DNA from: Stentor roeselii
Lineage: Eukaryota > Ciliophora > Heterotrichea > Heterotrichida > Stentoridae
DNA length: 52,701 nt
Assembly (NCBI GenBank): GCA_006503475.1
Contig: RSEH01000298.1
Location: 1-52,701 of the forward strand
Reading direction: 5' to 3'
Both the position numbers and the translations under genes were made by a program. Under the pieces are notes generated by a model. It was given only the letters and a program-made list of their open reading frames with translations. It did no database searches and was not told the origin of the DNA. Below, piece by piece: positions 10,053 through 18,176 of the stretch; the stretch's first letter is position 1; every line of letters begins with the position of its first letter.

Positions 10053-10697
10053 ATGTCTTCGCTAATTCAAAAGCTAAGAGACTTCGACGTTCCAGACCTT
10101 TCAATAAGCTACCTAATAAACCAAGCTACAACCTTCGAAGAAGCCTTCCAATTATACATCCAAAAACAAGAAACCATGATAAAACTAATCTCCGAGTTCG
10201 GGTTAGACGAGAGAAACGCTCATCATTACGCTTACAATTCAAGAGACTACGAAGAAGCAGCATCTTTAATGTTTTCAACGATAAGACAAGTACGATCAAC
10301 AGTCGAACAAGGAGAACTTTCAGATCGTTCAATAAGGTCAAAGGCTTTAGTCCCTAAAATAGACGACACGAGCACGATTTCGATTTACTTGGCAGCTCCA
10401 GGTGTTGTAATTGAAGGACGAGAAGTGATTTCAACAGATAGAGACGCTGCGAATTCTTTTATTTTAGACAGCTGGGGCAAAAAGCCTTTAGACCCTACGA
10501 AGATCCAAACTTATCCTCTTTATATTGTAAATGACCCGAGTCTTGTAGAGGGAAACTGCGTGATTTGTCAAGAAACTTATAAAATCAACGACGTTGTGTT
10601 GTTAATCCTTCCTTGCAATCACTTTTTCCATAAAGACTGTGTTTTGCATCATTTTCAATATAAAAGTGTGTGTCCCATCGACAATGTCCTTCTCTAA
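10053..10697 (+). CDS. RING-H2 finger protein, probable E3 ubiquitin ligase, 214 aa
   Basis: The C-terminus carries a RING-H2 finger: C169, C172, C188, H190, H193, C196, C207 and D210 (CPID). Aspartate as the eighth zinc ligand is the arrangement of Rbx1 (CPLDN); ordinary RINGs have Cys there. The first 80 residues contain helices resembling UBA-type ubiquitin-binding domains (FGLDERNAHHYAYNSRDYEE). No membrane segment. A soluble E3 ligase is the likely role; substrates are unknown. The frame ends in two consecutive TAA codons and only six bases separate the first stop from the next gene's ATG. Confidence 0.8.
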   Translation: MSSLIQKLRDFDVPDLSISYLINQATTFEEAFQLYIQKQETMIKLISEFGLDERNAHHYAYNSRDYEEAASLMFSTIRQVRSTVEQGELSDRSIRSKALVPKIDDTSTISIYLAAPGVVIEGREVISTDRDAANSFILDSWGKKPLDPTKIQTYPLYIVNDPSLVEGNCVICQETYKINDVVLLILPCNHFFHKDCVLHHFQYKSVCPIDNVLL

Positions 10698-10703
10698 TAA
10701 TTC

Positions 10704-11537
10704 ATGTCTTCTGATATTTTTAGTAAAGTCTTTCAAGATCCTCACAACAGGACCTGTGCTGATTGCTTTTCAACTGAAATCACTCATGCTTCTGTAAGTC
10801 ACGGGTCTTTGATATGCTCAAGATGTGCTAAACAACATCGTGTTCTTGGCTCTGGGATTTCTTATGTCAAGTCACTTTCAGAGGTATGGCTTGCAAGTCA
10901 TTTAAACTTAATCAGCACTTCAGGGAACTTTCAGTTAAGAAGCTTCTTCAAAAGTTTCAACTTCCCTGAATTGGCGAGTATCGAGTTCAAGTATAGCACG
11001 TTAGCTGCTAAGTACTACAGAGAAATGATTAAAGCGAAAGTAGGACTCGTCAAGGTGAACATGGCCAGGCCTGATATTGACCAGGGCATCTTTTTAATCA
11101 CGGATCCTCTCGCTTATGGAAATAATGACCTGGAAATTGAAGATAAAAAAAATCAAGGGATTGGAACTTTTATTAATTCGGCTGTTTTGGCTGGGAAAGA
11201 ACTTTATGAAAAGGTTAGGGAAAAGGAAGGATTTAAGAAAATTGAAGAAACTGCGGGAAAAGTTAAGTTTCATATTAAAAAAGGAGCGGAAAAAGGAGTC
11301 CAGTATGGAAAAGATGGAATTGTCTGGGGTGCTAATAAGGGAGCGGAAATCATTAAAAATGGAGGGGGGAAAGTTTATGAACATATTGAAAACAAAGCGA
11401 AGGGGTTTAAAGATGATACGAGAGATATCTTTGAAGGGATTGAAAGGAATACTATTGGAAGGGTAAAGAAAATCACTGGAAGAGATTATGTGGAGATTAG
11501 TGATGATGATAAGCCGAGTACTCCACCGAATTACTAA
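10704..11537 (+). CDS. ArfGAP-domain protein (ArfGAP1/AGD6-like), 277 aa
   Basis: An N-terminal ArfGAP zinc finger C18-x2-C21-x16-C38-x2-C41 is followed by HRVLG, whose R46 is the expected arginine finger that stimulates GTP hydrolysis on Arf. The tryptophan usually seen in PxWAS is replaced (THASVSHG). From about residue 150 the chain is Lys/Gly-rich with imperfect amphipathic repeats, reminiscent of the lipid-packing sensor region of ArfGAP1. Likely role: COPI/Golgi coat uncoating. The finger begins only 18 residues from the ATG, so the start near 10704 is well fixed even though it is six bases after the preceding stop. Confidence 0.92.
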   Translation: MSSDIFSKVFQDPHNRTCADCFSTEITHASVSHGSLICSRCAKQHRVLGSGISYVKSLSEVWLASHLNLISTSGNFQLRSFFKSFNFPELASIEFKYSTLAAKYYREMIKAKVGLVKVNMARPDIDQGIFLITDPLAYGNNDLEIEDKKNQGIGTFINSAVLAGKELYEKVREKEGFKKIEETAGKVKFHIKKGAEKGVQYGKDGIVWGANKGAEIIKNGGGKVYEHIENKAKGFKDDTRDIFEGIERNTIGRVKKITGRDYVEISDDDKPSTPPNY

Positions 11538-11571
11538 TTGTTTAACTTTGCTTTAGTTTGAGTTTCAATAA

Positions 11572-12927
11572 ATGGAAGAAGAAAGATGTTTAAAGTTAAA
11601 CCTGGAATACTACCCAAAGTCACTCTCATTCACAATAATCCTTTTTGCAAGTCTTTCCTTCCTCATCTCTCTAATCGTGGCATCACTAGTCGCCCCAGAC
11701 ATAATCGATTCATCAAGTCTAACCTTTCCAAAATGCCCATCAACAGATTTTTCAGACTGCATCTCAAAAAACGAAACAAATCCAATATTTACAATCGAAA
11801 TATCATTAAAACCTCACAACCAGATGCTTTACCTAGAATGCGACTTCAAGTCATCAGAAGACATTCATCTAGAAATTCCCTACAAATTAACTCTATACTA
11901 CAAAAAATCCAATGAAAAAAAACTAGAAACAATGAAAAACAAGACAATGGAAATAAATTGCGAGTCATCATCTTGCACATCTCAGCTAATTTTTTACATT
12001 CCTTACATAAAATACGATGACTACATCGCGAAAGTCACTTTTTACAACCAGCTTCCAGTAGACTCCTTGAAATTTTCAATAAAATTCATCACAAAAGACT
12101 TCACAAATTTCTTCTTAGCAACAAAATACTTTTTTTTATCTCTTTCAATTCTCGCCCTGGGTTACTTTTGTTATTCTCTCTTCCGAGTCCGTCTTCGTCA
12201 CTGGCCGCGACAATCAAAAATAATCGGCTTAATGCTGGTCAGCCTTGTTCTCTTCAACGAGCCGCTACTAGCACTGTCTCTTCAAAGGTTAACAACTGGC
12301 TGGTCAGGTGTTTCAGTATTTTGTAACTCGCAATTCGCAGCATTTTTGCTGATGTTTTGGTTCCTTATACTTCATGATGACTTCTCTTGGAAGAAATGGC
12401 TTTTTTCAGTGATTTTTGAAGGAACTTTCGTATTTATTTTCTTTATTTTAACCTGTTTCACTTACATGTTTACAACAGTTGAACTGAAATTCGATCCTAC
12501 TTTCAGTTGGAATGATCAGTTCCCAGATTGGATAAAAAGAGTTTTTATTGCAGCTTTGGTGATTTTAGTGATTTTAGCTATTTGGATGGTGGTTTTAGTT
12601 GTTTATTCAATTCTCAAGTTCAGGGCGAGATTGTTGAGGGATAAGGTGTTAAGTTGCACTGTTTATGGAATGATTATCGCGAGTTTTTTACTTATAGGAC
12701 TTGGAGCTTTTCAGCCTTTACCGCGCAGTGGCGCGGTTTTACTTGTGAGTTTGAGTCTTTTTAACTTGTATTTCATTACTTTAGCCTGGATGTTCTCTCC
12801 GAATCGAATGGATTATCTCAGCTTCGAGTTGGACATCATTGCCAGTCCTCACGGCGAAGCGAAAGAAGACCAAAACAGGACTATTTTAGCGAGTCCTGTA
12901 AATTTACAAGGAGATAATAAAGTTTAA
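11572..12927 (+). CDS. Seven-TM protein with luminal beta domain, Wntless/TMEM181-like, 451 aa
   Basis: One N-terminal membrane segment (about 20-42), a roughly 140-residue extracytoplasmic beta-rich region with an N-glycosylation site and paired cysteines, then about seven hydrophobic helices (about 183-415) and a short polar tail. This topology is that of the GOST family (Wntless, TMEM181, GPR107, TMEM87), cargo or traffic proteins of the Golgi and endosomes. The segment PLPRSGAVLLVSLSLFNLYF before the last helix, followed by MFSPN, looks most like Wntless/TMEM181. No rhodopsin-type GPCR motif. The family call is a pattern judgement; an unrelated ciliate 7TM protein remains possible. Confidence 0.6.
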   Translation: MEEERCLKLNLEYYPKSLSFTIILFASLSFLISLIVASLVAPDIIDSSSLTFPKCPSTDFSDCISKNETNPIFTIEISLKPHNQMLYLECDFKSSEDIHLEIPYKLTLYYKKSNEKKLETMKNKTMEINCESSSCTSQLIFYIPYIKYDDYIAKVTFYNQLPVDSLKFSIKFITKDFTNFFLATKYFFLSLSILALGYFCYSLFRVRLRHWPRQSKIIGLMLVSLVLFNEPLLALSLQRLTTGWSGVSVFCNSQFAAFLLMFWFLILHDDFSWKKWLFSVIFEGTFVFIFFILTCFTYMFTTVELKFDPTFSWNDQFPDWIKRVFIAALVILVILAIWMVVLVVYSILKFRARLLRDKVLSCTVYGMIIASFLLIGLGAFQPLPRSGAVLLVSLSLFNLYFITLAWMFSPNRMDYLSFELDIIASPHGEAKEDQNRTILASPVNLQGDNKV

Positions 12928-12968
12928 GTTATTTTCACTTATTTTCTTTCAAATCTATTCAAATTTAA

Positions 12969-13811
12969 ATGAACAGGAAAGACAAGTTCGTCGAAATTTT
13001 GAACCCGAACAGTGCCTTGACGACCATTGGTCTTTCAGGACAGATCTCAAAACAAAGTGACCGATTTAGCCAGTCAACGATTTTATCTATGCACAAGTCA
13101 GGAAAACTTCAGATTCCTTCATCGACCCGTCATTCTTTAAACATTCAAATCCCAAATCTGACCTTTCAAGTCTTTCTCCCTTCTTGTAAAAGTTTCGCTA
13201 TTGAATTATCTTTTTTTGATAACGTCAAAACAAGAAGAAAAATTCTTTTGAGCAGTTTTCATTCGATTTCGAAGAATTCAGTTCAAAGTAAACTTCCAAT
13301 TTTTAACTTGCCGAAAGAGACTTGGTTGAACCTTTGCATTGACATTGCTTCGCTTTCGAGTTTCTGTTTTTCTTATTGTTTTGAAGAACTTGACTCGATT
13401 TCAGTGACTGGCGCTTGCAAGGTCAGGAGGATTTTTTCTTGTTTAAATAATTTCGGAGATTTGCCTTCTGGGTATCAACTTCCTGTCTCTTCTCAAAATG
13501 TTTTGATCAATTCGCACTTTTTTGAAGAGGTTTTTGGAGCCAAAAAAGCTTTTGATGAAAATTTTAAAAGTGATGTGAAAAAAATGGAGGGAAGGGGACT
13601 TTCTGCTAATAATCGCTCTGCATGTAATATTTCTGGAAGGTATTGTGCTTTGAGCTTTAGGAAACAATTGAGGCCGATTGAGAAGTCGGATAGTTTTTAT
13701 GAAAATGCTTTTAATAATATCAGTGGGAAGAGGAAATCAACGCCGCCTTTTGTCCATTTGAATAAAGAGTCACTTTTTTATGACCCGGTTTCGAAGGCTT
13801 ATGTGAATTAA
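12969..13811 (+). CDS. CFAP20-domain protein (CFAP20DC/C3orf67-like), 280 aa
   Basis: Residues about 1-160 follow the pattern of the CFAP20 fold found in ciliary inner-junction protein CFAP20 and in CFAP20DC: an N-terminal FVEILNPNSA with an IGLSGQI segment, a beta strand rich in F and I (FAIELSFFDNVKTRRKILLS), then LPKETWLNLCIDIASL and the terminal CKVRRIFSC. The C-terminal 100 residues are polar and disordered, so it is longer than CFAP20 itself (193 aa) and fits the CFAP20DC group better. Expected location: axoneme or cilium base. Ends 21 bases before the convergent gene at 13833. Confidence 0.7.
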   Translation: MNRKDKFVEILNPNSALTTIGLSGQISKQSDRFSQSTILSMHKSGKLQIPSSTRHSLNIQIPNLTFQVFLPSCKSFAIELSFFDNVKTRRKILLSSFHSISKNSVQSKLPIFNLPKETWLNLCIDIASLSSFCFSYCFEELDSISVTGACKVRRIFSCLNNFGDLPSGYQLPVSSQNVLINSHFFEEVFGAKKAFDENFKSDVKKMEGRGLSANNRSACNISGRYCALSFRKQLRPIEKSDSFYENAFNNISGKRKSTPPFVHLNKESLFYDPVSKAYVN

Positions 13812-13832
13812 GTCTTAGATTAATATATTACA

Positions 13833-14549
13833 TTAAATTGGAGAAAGCTTCTCACCATTCATAAGCTCTCTTTGAAAAACTTCTAATTCAAGTTTCATCT
13901 CTTCAAGATTCGAAGTCTCAGTGACTTCAGTGACAATACTTTCCTTCCTCCTCGGCATCTCAACGATGCCATCAACCATTTTTTCATAGTTCTTAAAATT
14001 TTTCTCGATTTTGCTCATCTGGCAATATCTGACTGCCATGTCTTTGACAGTCGGTTCAAAAATATCAACAATGATCTGCCAGTTACTATACAAGACCCGA
14101 AAGTTAGGAATTCTTTCATTAATATAAGCGTCGTAAAGACTCATATCAGAGTTCAGCTTCGTTTTCGCTTCATAAGCAGTAAAATAAGCGAAAAGTCCTG
14201 GCCTGAAATGAGATTCAGGAACTTTGTGTAAAAGGATCCCCCAGTAAATAATTTCTAAAAGATTCAGGTGAAAAATACTTGAAATATGGAAAACTAGTGA
14301 TAATGCCTTTCGTGAGTCCCAGGAATAAGAGTTTTTCACGTCTTGAGCTAGAAATTTTAAGAGAAATTGTCTTTTGTAGTAGCTTCCCGCTTTGAAGTAA
14401 GCTTCGTCTATCTTTTGGTAGGATTTTAGAAGAGGATTGTCGGGATTTGAAGGAAATACTGGGTCTGGGGGCAGGTCACTTGGAGATATTATCGGGTCGA
14501 ATGGGATTTTCACGCAGGTGATACTAAGATTCGATTTTCGGGTTGACAT
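13833..14549 (-). CDS. Conserved-looking unknown protein, 238 aa
   Basis: Clean ATG to TAA frame with gene-like codon use. It begins with a proline-rich stretch (about 17-40), then a globular, aromatic-rich helical region (about 45-165, with WGILLHKVPESHF and an acidic turn), and ends in a charged helix. No signal peptide or transmembrane segment. No family recognised. Its 5' flank on the plus strand is strongly G/T-rich, as at other minus-strand genes here. Confidence 0.8.
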   Translation of the reverse strand: MSTRKSNLSITCVKIPFDPIISPSDLPPDPVFPSNPDNPLLKSYQKIDEAYFKAGSYYKRQFLLKFLAQDVKNSYSWDSRKALSLVFHISSIFHLNLLEIIYWGILLHKVPESHFRPGLFAYFTAYEAKTKLNSDMSLYDAYINERIPNFRVLYSNWQIIVDIFEPTVKDMAVRYCQMSKIEKNFKNYEKMVDGIVEMPRRKESIVTEVTETSNLEEMKLELEVFQRELMNGEKLSPI

Positions 14550-14939
14550 TAAATATAGATTATTTTCTTGTTTTTGATGAGGATAGATTAGTGGAAAATT
14601 GGTTTAATCTTTTGAGGCTGTAACCGTTTTTTAGAGATATTTTTTGAGGAAAAATCTGAAATGTTAAAAAAATTCGGAGATTTTATAAGTTTTTTGGGAT
14701 TTTAGGGAAGATGGTATTTGGGAGTTTTAGAATTATTTTTTTTTTAGGGTGAGATTGGTGGTTGGTGTTTAGTTTTGAAGTGTTGAAAAATTTTCAGGTA
14801 ATATTTGGACTTGCCCTCTTTGTAGCTTCTCTTCGGATACTTGGGGTTGATGATTCAGATCTGATTACAGAATAATCCTTAATAGCAATAACAATTTTTA
14901 ATAATATAAAACTTTGATTGCATTCTTTTTAATCAATTA
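14550..14939. other. Gene-free 5' flank
   Basis: G/T-rich flank of the minus-strand gene at 13833-14549, then AT-rich DNA up to the lysozyme remnant. Nothing else supported. Confidence 0.55.
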
Positions 14940-14942
14940 TTT

Positions 14943-15245
14943 GTAAATGTATTCAGCTTTAAGACCCAACAACTGACTATCCAATTTTCATGTCTTGTCT
15001 CAAAAGGTTGCACTTTCAGCTTTATTTGAGAATATCGAAGTCCTGGTCTTATTGATTCAAATGTTGTTTTGAACATAAGAAACGCCTGGGGAAGCGGAAT
15101 GAAACATGTCGACGTTTATTTGTTCCCTTGTGTGCCTTGTGGAGACTCTGCGAGTCAAGAAAGAGCCTTAGTGAATGCGATAAAAGTTTAGAAATATTGG
15201 ATGATCTGGCTTTATATTTAGACTTAGGCCTGGACCACAAATCTG
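14943..15245 (+). pseudogene. Decayed GH25-type lysozyme fragment
   Basis: In one plus frame the sequence reads through the conserved core of the lysozyme family known from nematodes, Entamoeba and ciliates (GH25-like): SCLVSKGCTF, EYRSPGLIDSN, then NAWGSGMKHVDVYLFPCVPC, then YWMIWLYI where functional members have IWLDIE. In-frame stops occur at 15027 (TGA, at a position usually Arg), 15189 (TAG) and 15219 (TAG). The acidic residue of the DIE motif is lost. No frameshift is needed. The signal peptide and C-terminal third are not visible. In living copies the enzyme is secreted to phagosomes and cleaves peptidoglycan. Confidence 0.7.
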
Positions 15246-15555
15246 GCAACGAACTAAAATTTCATTCTTGAACTTGTGAATCAACTGAAGAGTCTTGGCC
15301 AAACAATAAGAAAAAACCCATCTACTATATTATGCAATAAAAATCGGCCTAAACTAGTCCAATAGTTCATCTTCCACTCTAATCCCCTCACTACAACAAC
15401 AACTCAATTTTTTCCAACTTCTCTCCATTCCTCTGCTTGACTAACCAATAAAAAAATCAATAAATCTACAAAAAACTCTCTATTCCTCAATTTTCACCCT
15501 GAACACTACCCTAAACCCTAATAACCCTAATCCCATTCCAAAACCGATAATTCAA
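15246..15555. other. C-rich 5' flank of the 15556 gene
   Basis: The last 200 bases before the ATG are rich in C and A and almost free of G. At 15504-15531 they contain CCCTAA-type units (ACCCTAAACCCTAATAACCC and on) that resemble degenerate C-strand telomere repeats, although C-rich flanks are common at plus-strand genes in this window. Confidence 0.5.
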
Positions 15556-16944
15556 ATGGACGACAAAAAAAAATCAATGTACAAGTCCTCCTCAGACGTC
15601 TTCAACTTCACATCAGAAGTGCGTCGCCTAGAGCGAAACATCGGCGACTTCACACGAAAGTTGGAGCAAGAACGACGAGCTTCTATCCTGCTCGATAAAG
15701 AAATTGAAGAAATGACTGCAGCGTTGAATGAGAGGAAATCAGGATACACGACAGTCAAAACAAGTCAAAAAAAAGTGAACCGTGATCATATCAGCGAGTT
15801 GGAAGAACAACTGGAACTCACGATGAGACAACTTAGTAATATTAAAGCGTCGAATCAGAAACTACGTGAAAAAATTAACACCCTGCGCAAGGAAAAAAAT
15901 CTTTGTAATCAGGATAATAAACGGGTGGAAAGTGAGATTTCGGAAACTAAAGTGAAAGTACAGGAAGTTAATGAAGATGCGGTAAAGTTTCAAAAAAGTT
16001 TAGATCAGCAGAACTCGAGATTGCTTACTATCTCCAAGTCACAGGAAGAGGATAATGGGATTTATTCGACTCGTATGTCTAACTTGCAGAGCCAGATCTT
16101 GAATGATAGGAAGGAAGGCAGCAAGTTTTTAAAAGACTTCACAGTAAAATTCGCCAAACCCATGGCAGACGCGAGTGAACTTTTCCAATTAACCAAAAAC
16201 GCAGCGAAGCACTGGAAAGAAAGATGTGTGAGTACCTTACAAGAAATCAACAAATACCAAGACTTCATAAAAGAGCTCAACAATGGTTTACAAGTGATGC
16301 AGAAACATTCAGGAAAAAGCACATATCAAGAGATAGTAGATGACTACATCAACAGTTTTGAAGAAAACATTCGTCTAAGCAACCATGTCTACGAACTAGG
16401 CGAAGAAATCATCCACGTCGAAGACGAAATCGTTGCAAACGAGCAGCAAATCGCATTATTAAACGACACCAAAGAAAACGACTACTCAAATAAAGAAAAA
16501 ATCCTGATGGAAAAAACCAAAAACCTTCAAGATCTCAAACAAAAAAACCAAGAAATCAAAGAAAATACTTCCGAGGTAAAAAAAAACTTACAAGAACTAA
16601 TGAAGCCCCTCGTTGAAATCCGAGTCGCTTTCAAAAGCACGAACTTGCCACTGAAGCTGAACAAAGACCAACTTCAACTCGAAAACGACGAGCAAAACGA
16701 GTTAGAAATAGACGAAATGAAATTTTTACTAAAACAACTCGACGAGTACATCGATCAAGTGATCTTGATGAAGTCCAACTCCTGGAGTGACGCTTCAGGT
16801 AAAAATGATCAGCAAGTGAAAAGAACGAGATATGAAGTCGACTTAGAAGGACTCGTCCCCGTCGAGGACCACGAAATCCTATCAAAGGAAGAAATGAATG
16901 ACAGGGCTAAGGAAATGATCTCGAAATATGAAGCGCATCACTAG
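15556..16944 (+). CDS. Long coiled-coil protein, outer-dynein-arm docking complex-like, 462 aa
   Basis: Nearly the whole chain (about 20-400) is heptad-patterned coiled coil, broken around residues 215-265. The block NQKLREKINTLRKEKNLCNQ followed by a long helix is similar to the ODAD1/CCDC63/ODA1 group, whose LR..I..LR.E segment and length (about 450-670 aa) are alike; these proteins dock outer dynein arms on doublet microtubules. No membrane segment. Other axonemal coiled-coil families (for example CCDC151-like) would look similar by eye, so only the ciliary coiled-coil class is reasonably supported. Confidence 0.55.
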   Translation: MDDKKKSMYKSSSDVFNFTSEVRRLERNIGDFTRKLEQERRASILLDKEIEEMTAALNERKSGYTTVKTSQKKVNRDHISELEEQLELTMRQLSNIKASNQKLREKINTLRKEKNLCNQDNKRVESEISETKVKVQEVNEDAVKFQKSLDQQNSRLLTISKSQEEDNGIYSTRMSNLQSQILNDRKEGSKFLKDFTVKFAKPMADASELFQLTKNAAKHWKERCVSTLQEINKYQDFIKELNNGLQVMQKHSGKSTYQEIVDDYINSFEENIRLSNHVYELGEEIIHVEDEIVANEQQIALLNDTKENDYSNKEKILMEKTKNLQDLKQKNQEIKENTSEVKKNLQELMKPLVEIRVAFKSTNLPLKLNKDQLQLENDEQNELEIDEMKFLLKQLDEYIDQVILMKSNSWSDASGKNDQQVKRTRYEVDLEGLVPVEDHEILSKEEMNDRAKEMISKYEAHH

Positions 16945-16969
16945 TTTAACCTTTCCATTAATCCGCTAA

Positions 16970-17923
16970 TTATCTACTCGAAGCTAAAGTCGTTTTTACT
17001 GCGTTTTGAGCGTCTTGCTGACCGAGGGTCAGTTGTTGCTGCAGCTCGGCAGGGGTAAAGTCGTAGGGCACTAATGTTCTGTTTAGGTGAGTTGATGGGT
17101 ATATCGTGTACTCGATGTTCACGTCGGGGAAGTCGTGTTGAGCGTTCTCGAGAACTTGCATAAATAAGTCAAATGCGACGATTTCTAAGTATCGGAGAGT
17201 CACTTGAAGGGTCTTGTAGTTTATTGCCTCGACTTCTTTTAGCTTTAGACCTGCACCCATCACTGCGTGGATTATCGTGTTTGCGTTGCTGTAGCCTAAT
17301 TGCTCGCAAGCGTTTATTCCGCTTAGAAGGTCTACGGAGAATTTGATTGACCCGGAAACAAGCTGGTACTTTCCACTGCTATATTTAACGATCGGCAAAA
17401 TACCTGGTTCACTAGCACTAGCATAAATTCCAGTTTGCATATTAGCCAAGGTCTGTCCAGAGCTGTTGAAAAAAACATAGCTTCCTGTAAGTAAGTCAGT
17501 AGTTCCAACCCCGACCCATCTTTGGAACTTGATTGGTGAGAGCTTGGTGACAGTTTTCTTCAAAGGTGAAGAGTCATAAAGACCAGATTCTAAAGTAAGT
17601 CCAGTGATGAGTCCTCCAATCCAGTCCTGATAAATCGCGCTGTAGGTGAATGAAGACCAGAACGTGTTGAGCTTTGAAGTCACGTTTTGCTCTTGGCCTT
17701 GAGGCAGAGAACCGACGATTAAGGCGTTCAGGGCACCGACTCCGACCCCTGTCACTACATCCCATTGGACTGATTCTGCTGGTAAATTGTTGATTAAACC
17801 TATGATCGCACCTGCTTCGTATGCACCTCGCTCACTACCTCCTCCTATTGCCAGGATACGACATTTCCCGTTGATTGCGTATACTGATGAAAGGCTCAGC
17901 AGCAAGATTATTCTTCTCCACAT
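16970..17923 (-). CDS. Secreted patatin-like protein lacking the catalytic Ser and Asp, 317 aa
   Basis: The N-terminus is a signal peptide (MWRRIILLLSLSSVYA). The fold signature of patatin-like phospholipases is present: the oxyanion loop GGGSERGAYEAG (27-38), then the nucleophile elbow and the block ASASEPGILP. But the elbow, normally GxSxG, reads G59-V-G61-V-G63, so the serine is glycine (codons GTC GGA GTC GGT). The aspartate of the DG motif is also replaced (S190-G191). Both members of the Ser-Asp dyad are therefore missing while the reading frame and scaffold are intact. The expected result is a secreted or lysosomal pseudoenzyme, perhaps lipid-binding. Related active enzymes hydrolyse acyl lipids. 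Confidence 0.88.
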   Translation of the reverse strand: MWRRIILLLSLSSVYAINGKCRILAIGGGSERGAYEAGAIIGLINNLPAESVQWDVVTGVGVGALNALIVGSLPQGQEQNVTSKLNTFWSSFTYSAIYQDWIGGLITGLTLESGLYDSSPLKKTVTKLSPIKFQRWVGVGTTDLLTGSYVFFNSSGQTLANMQTGIYASASEPGILPIVKYSSGKYQLVSGSIKFSVDLLSGINACEQLGYSNANTIIHAVMGAGLKLKEVEAINYKTLQVTLRYLEIVAFDLFMQVLENAQHDFPDVNIEYTIYPSTHLNRTLVPYDFTPAELQQQLTLGQQDAQNAVKTTLASSR

Positions 17924-17978
17924 TTATATTTGATGATTGTATTTTTCACATTTGGTTAGTGGAGAGTTAAAGCAGACT

Positions 17979-18018
17979 GGGTGTTAGGGTGTTAGGGTGT
18001 TAAGGTGTTAGGGTGTTA
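17979..18018 (+). repeat. Internal telomere-like repeat, five 8-bp units
   Basis: Five tandem copies of GGGTGTTA, one with A at its first base (18003). This is a permutation of TGTTAGGG, the reverse complement of CCCTAACA, which I recall as the heterotrich telomere unit. It lies between the starts of two divergent genes. Confidence 0.8.
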
Positions 18019-18176
18019 AATTATTAATCAACTCTTAACTATGTATGAAATTTAACAAGATAATTTTAGTGTTTTAGTACTTTTTGCTTGGTTTCTAAAA
18101 AATATTCTCAAAAGTGATTTTGATTTTCCCAGACTCATTCTCAGGAAAAGTTCATATTTGAGTCAACACTAGAAAA

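Noticed and set aside
11116-11466. 116-codon plus frame
   Set aside because: It overlaps the ArfGAP gene in another frame and is a Lys/Leu-rich shadow of it.
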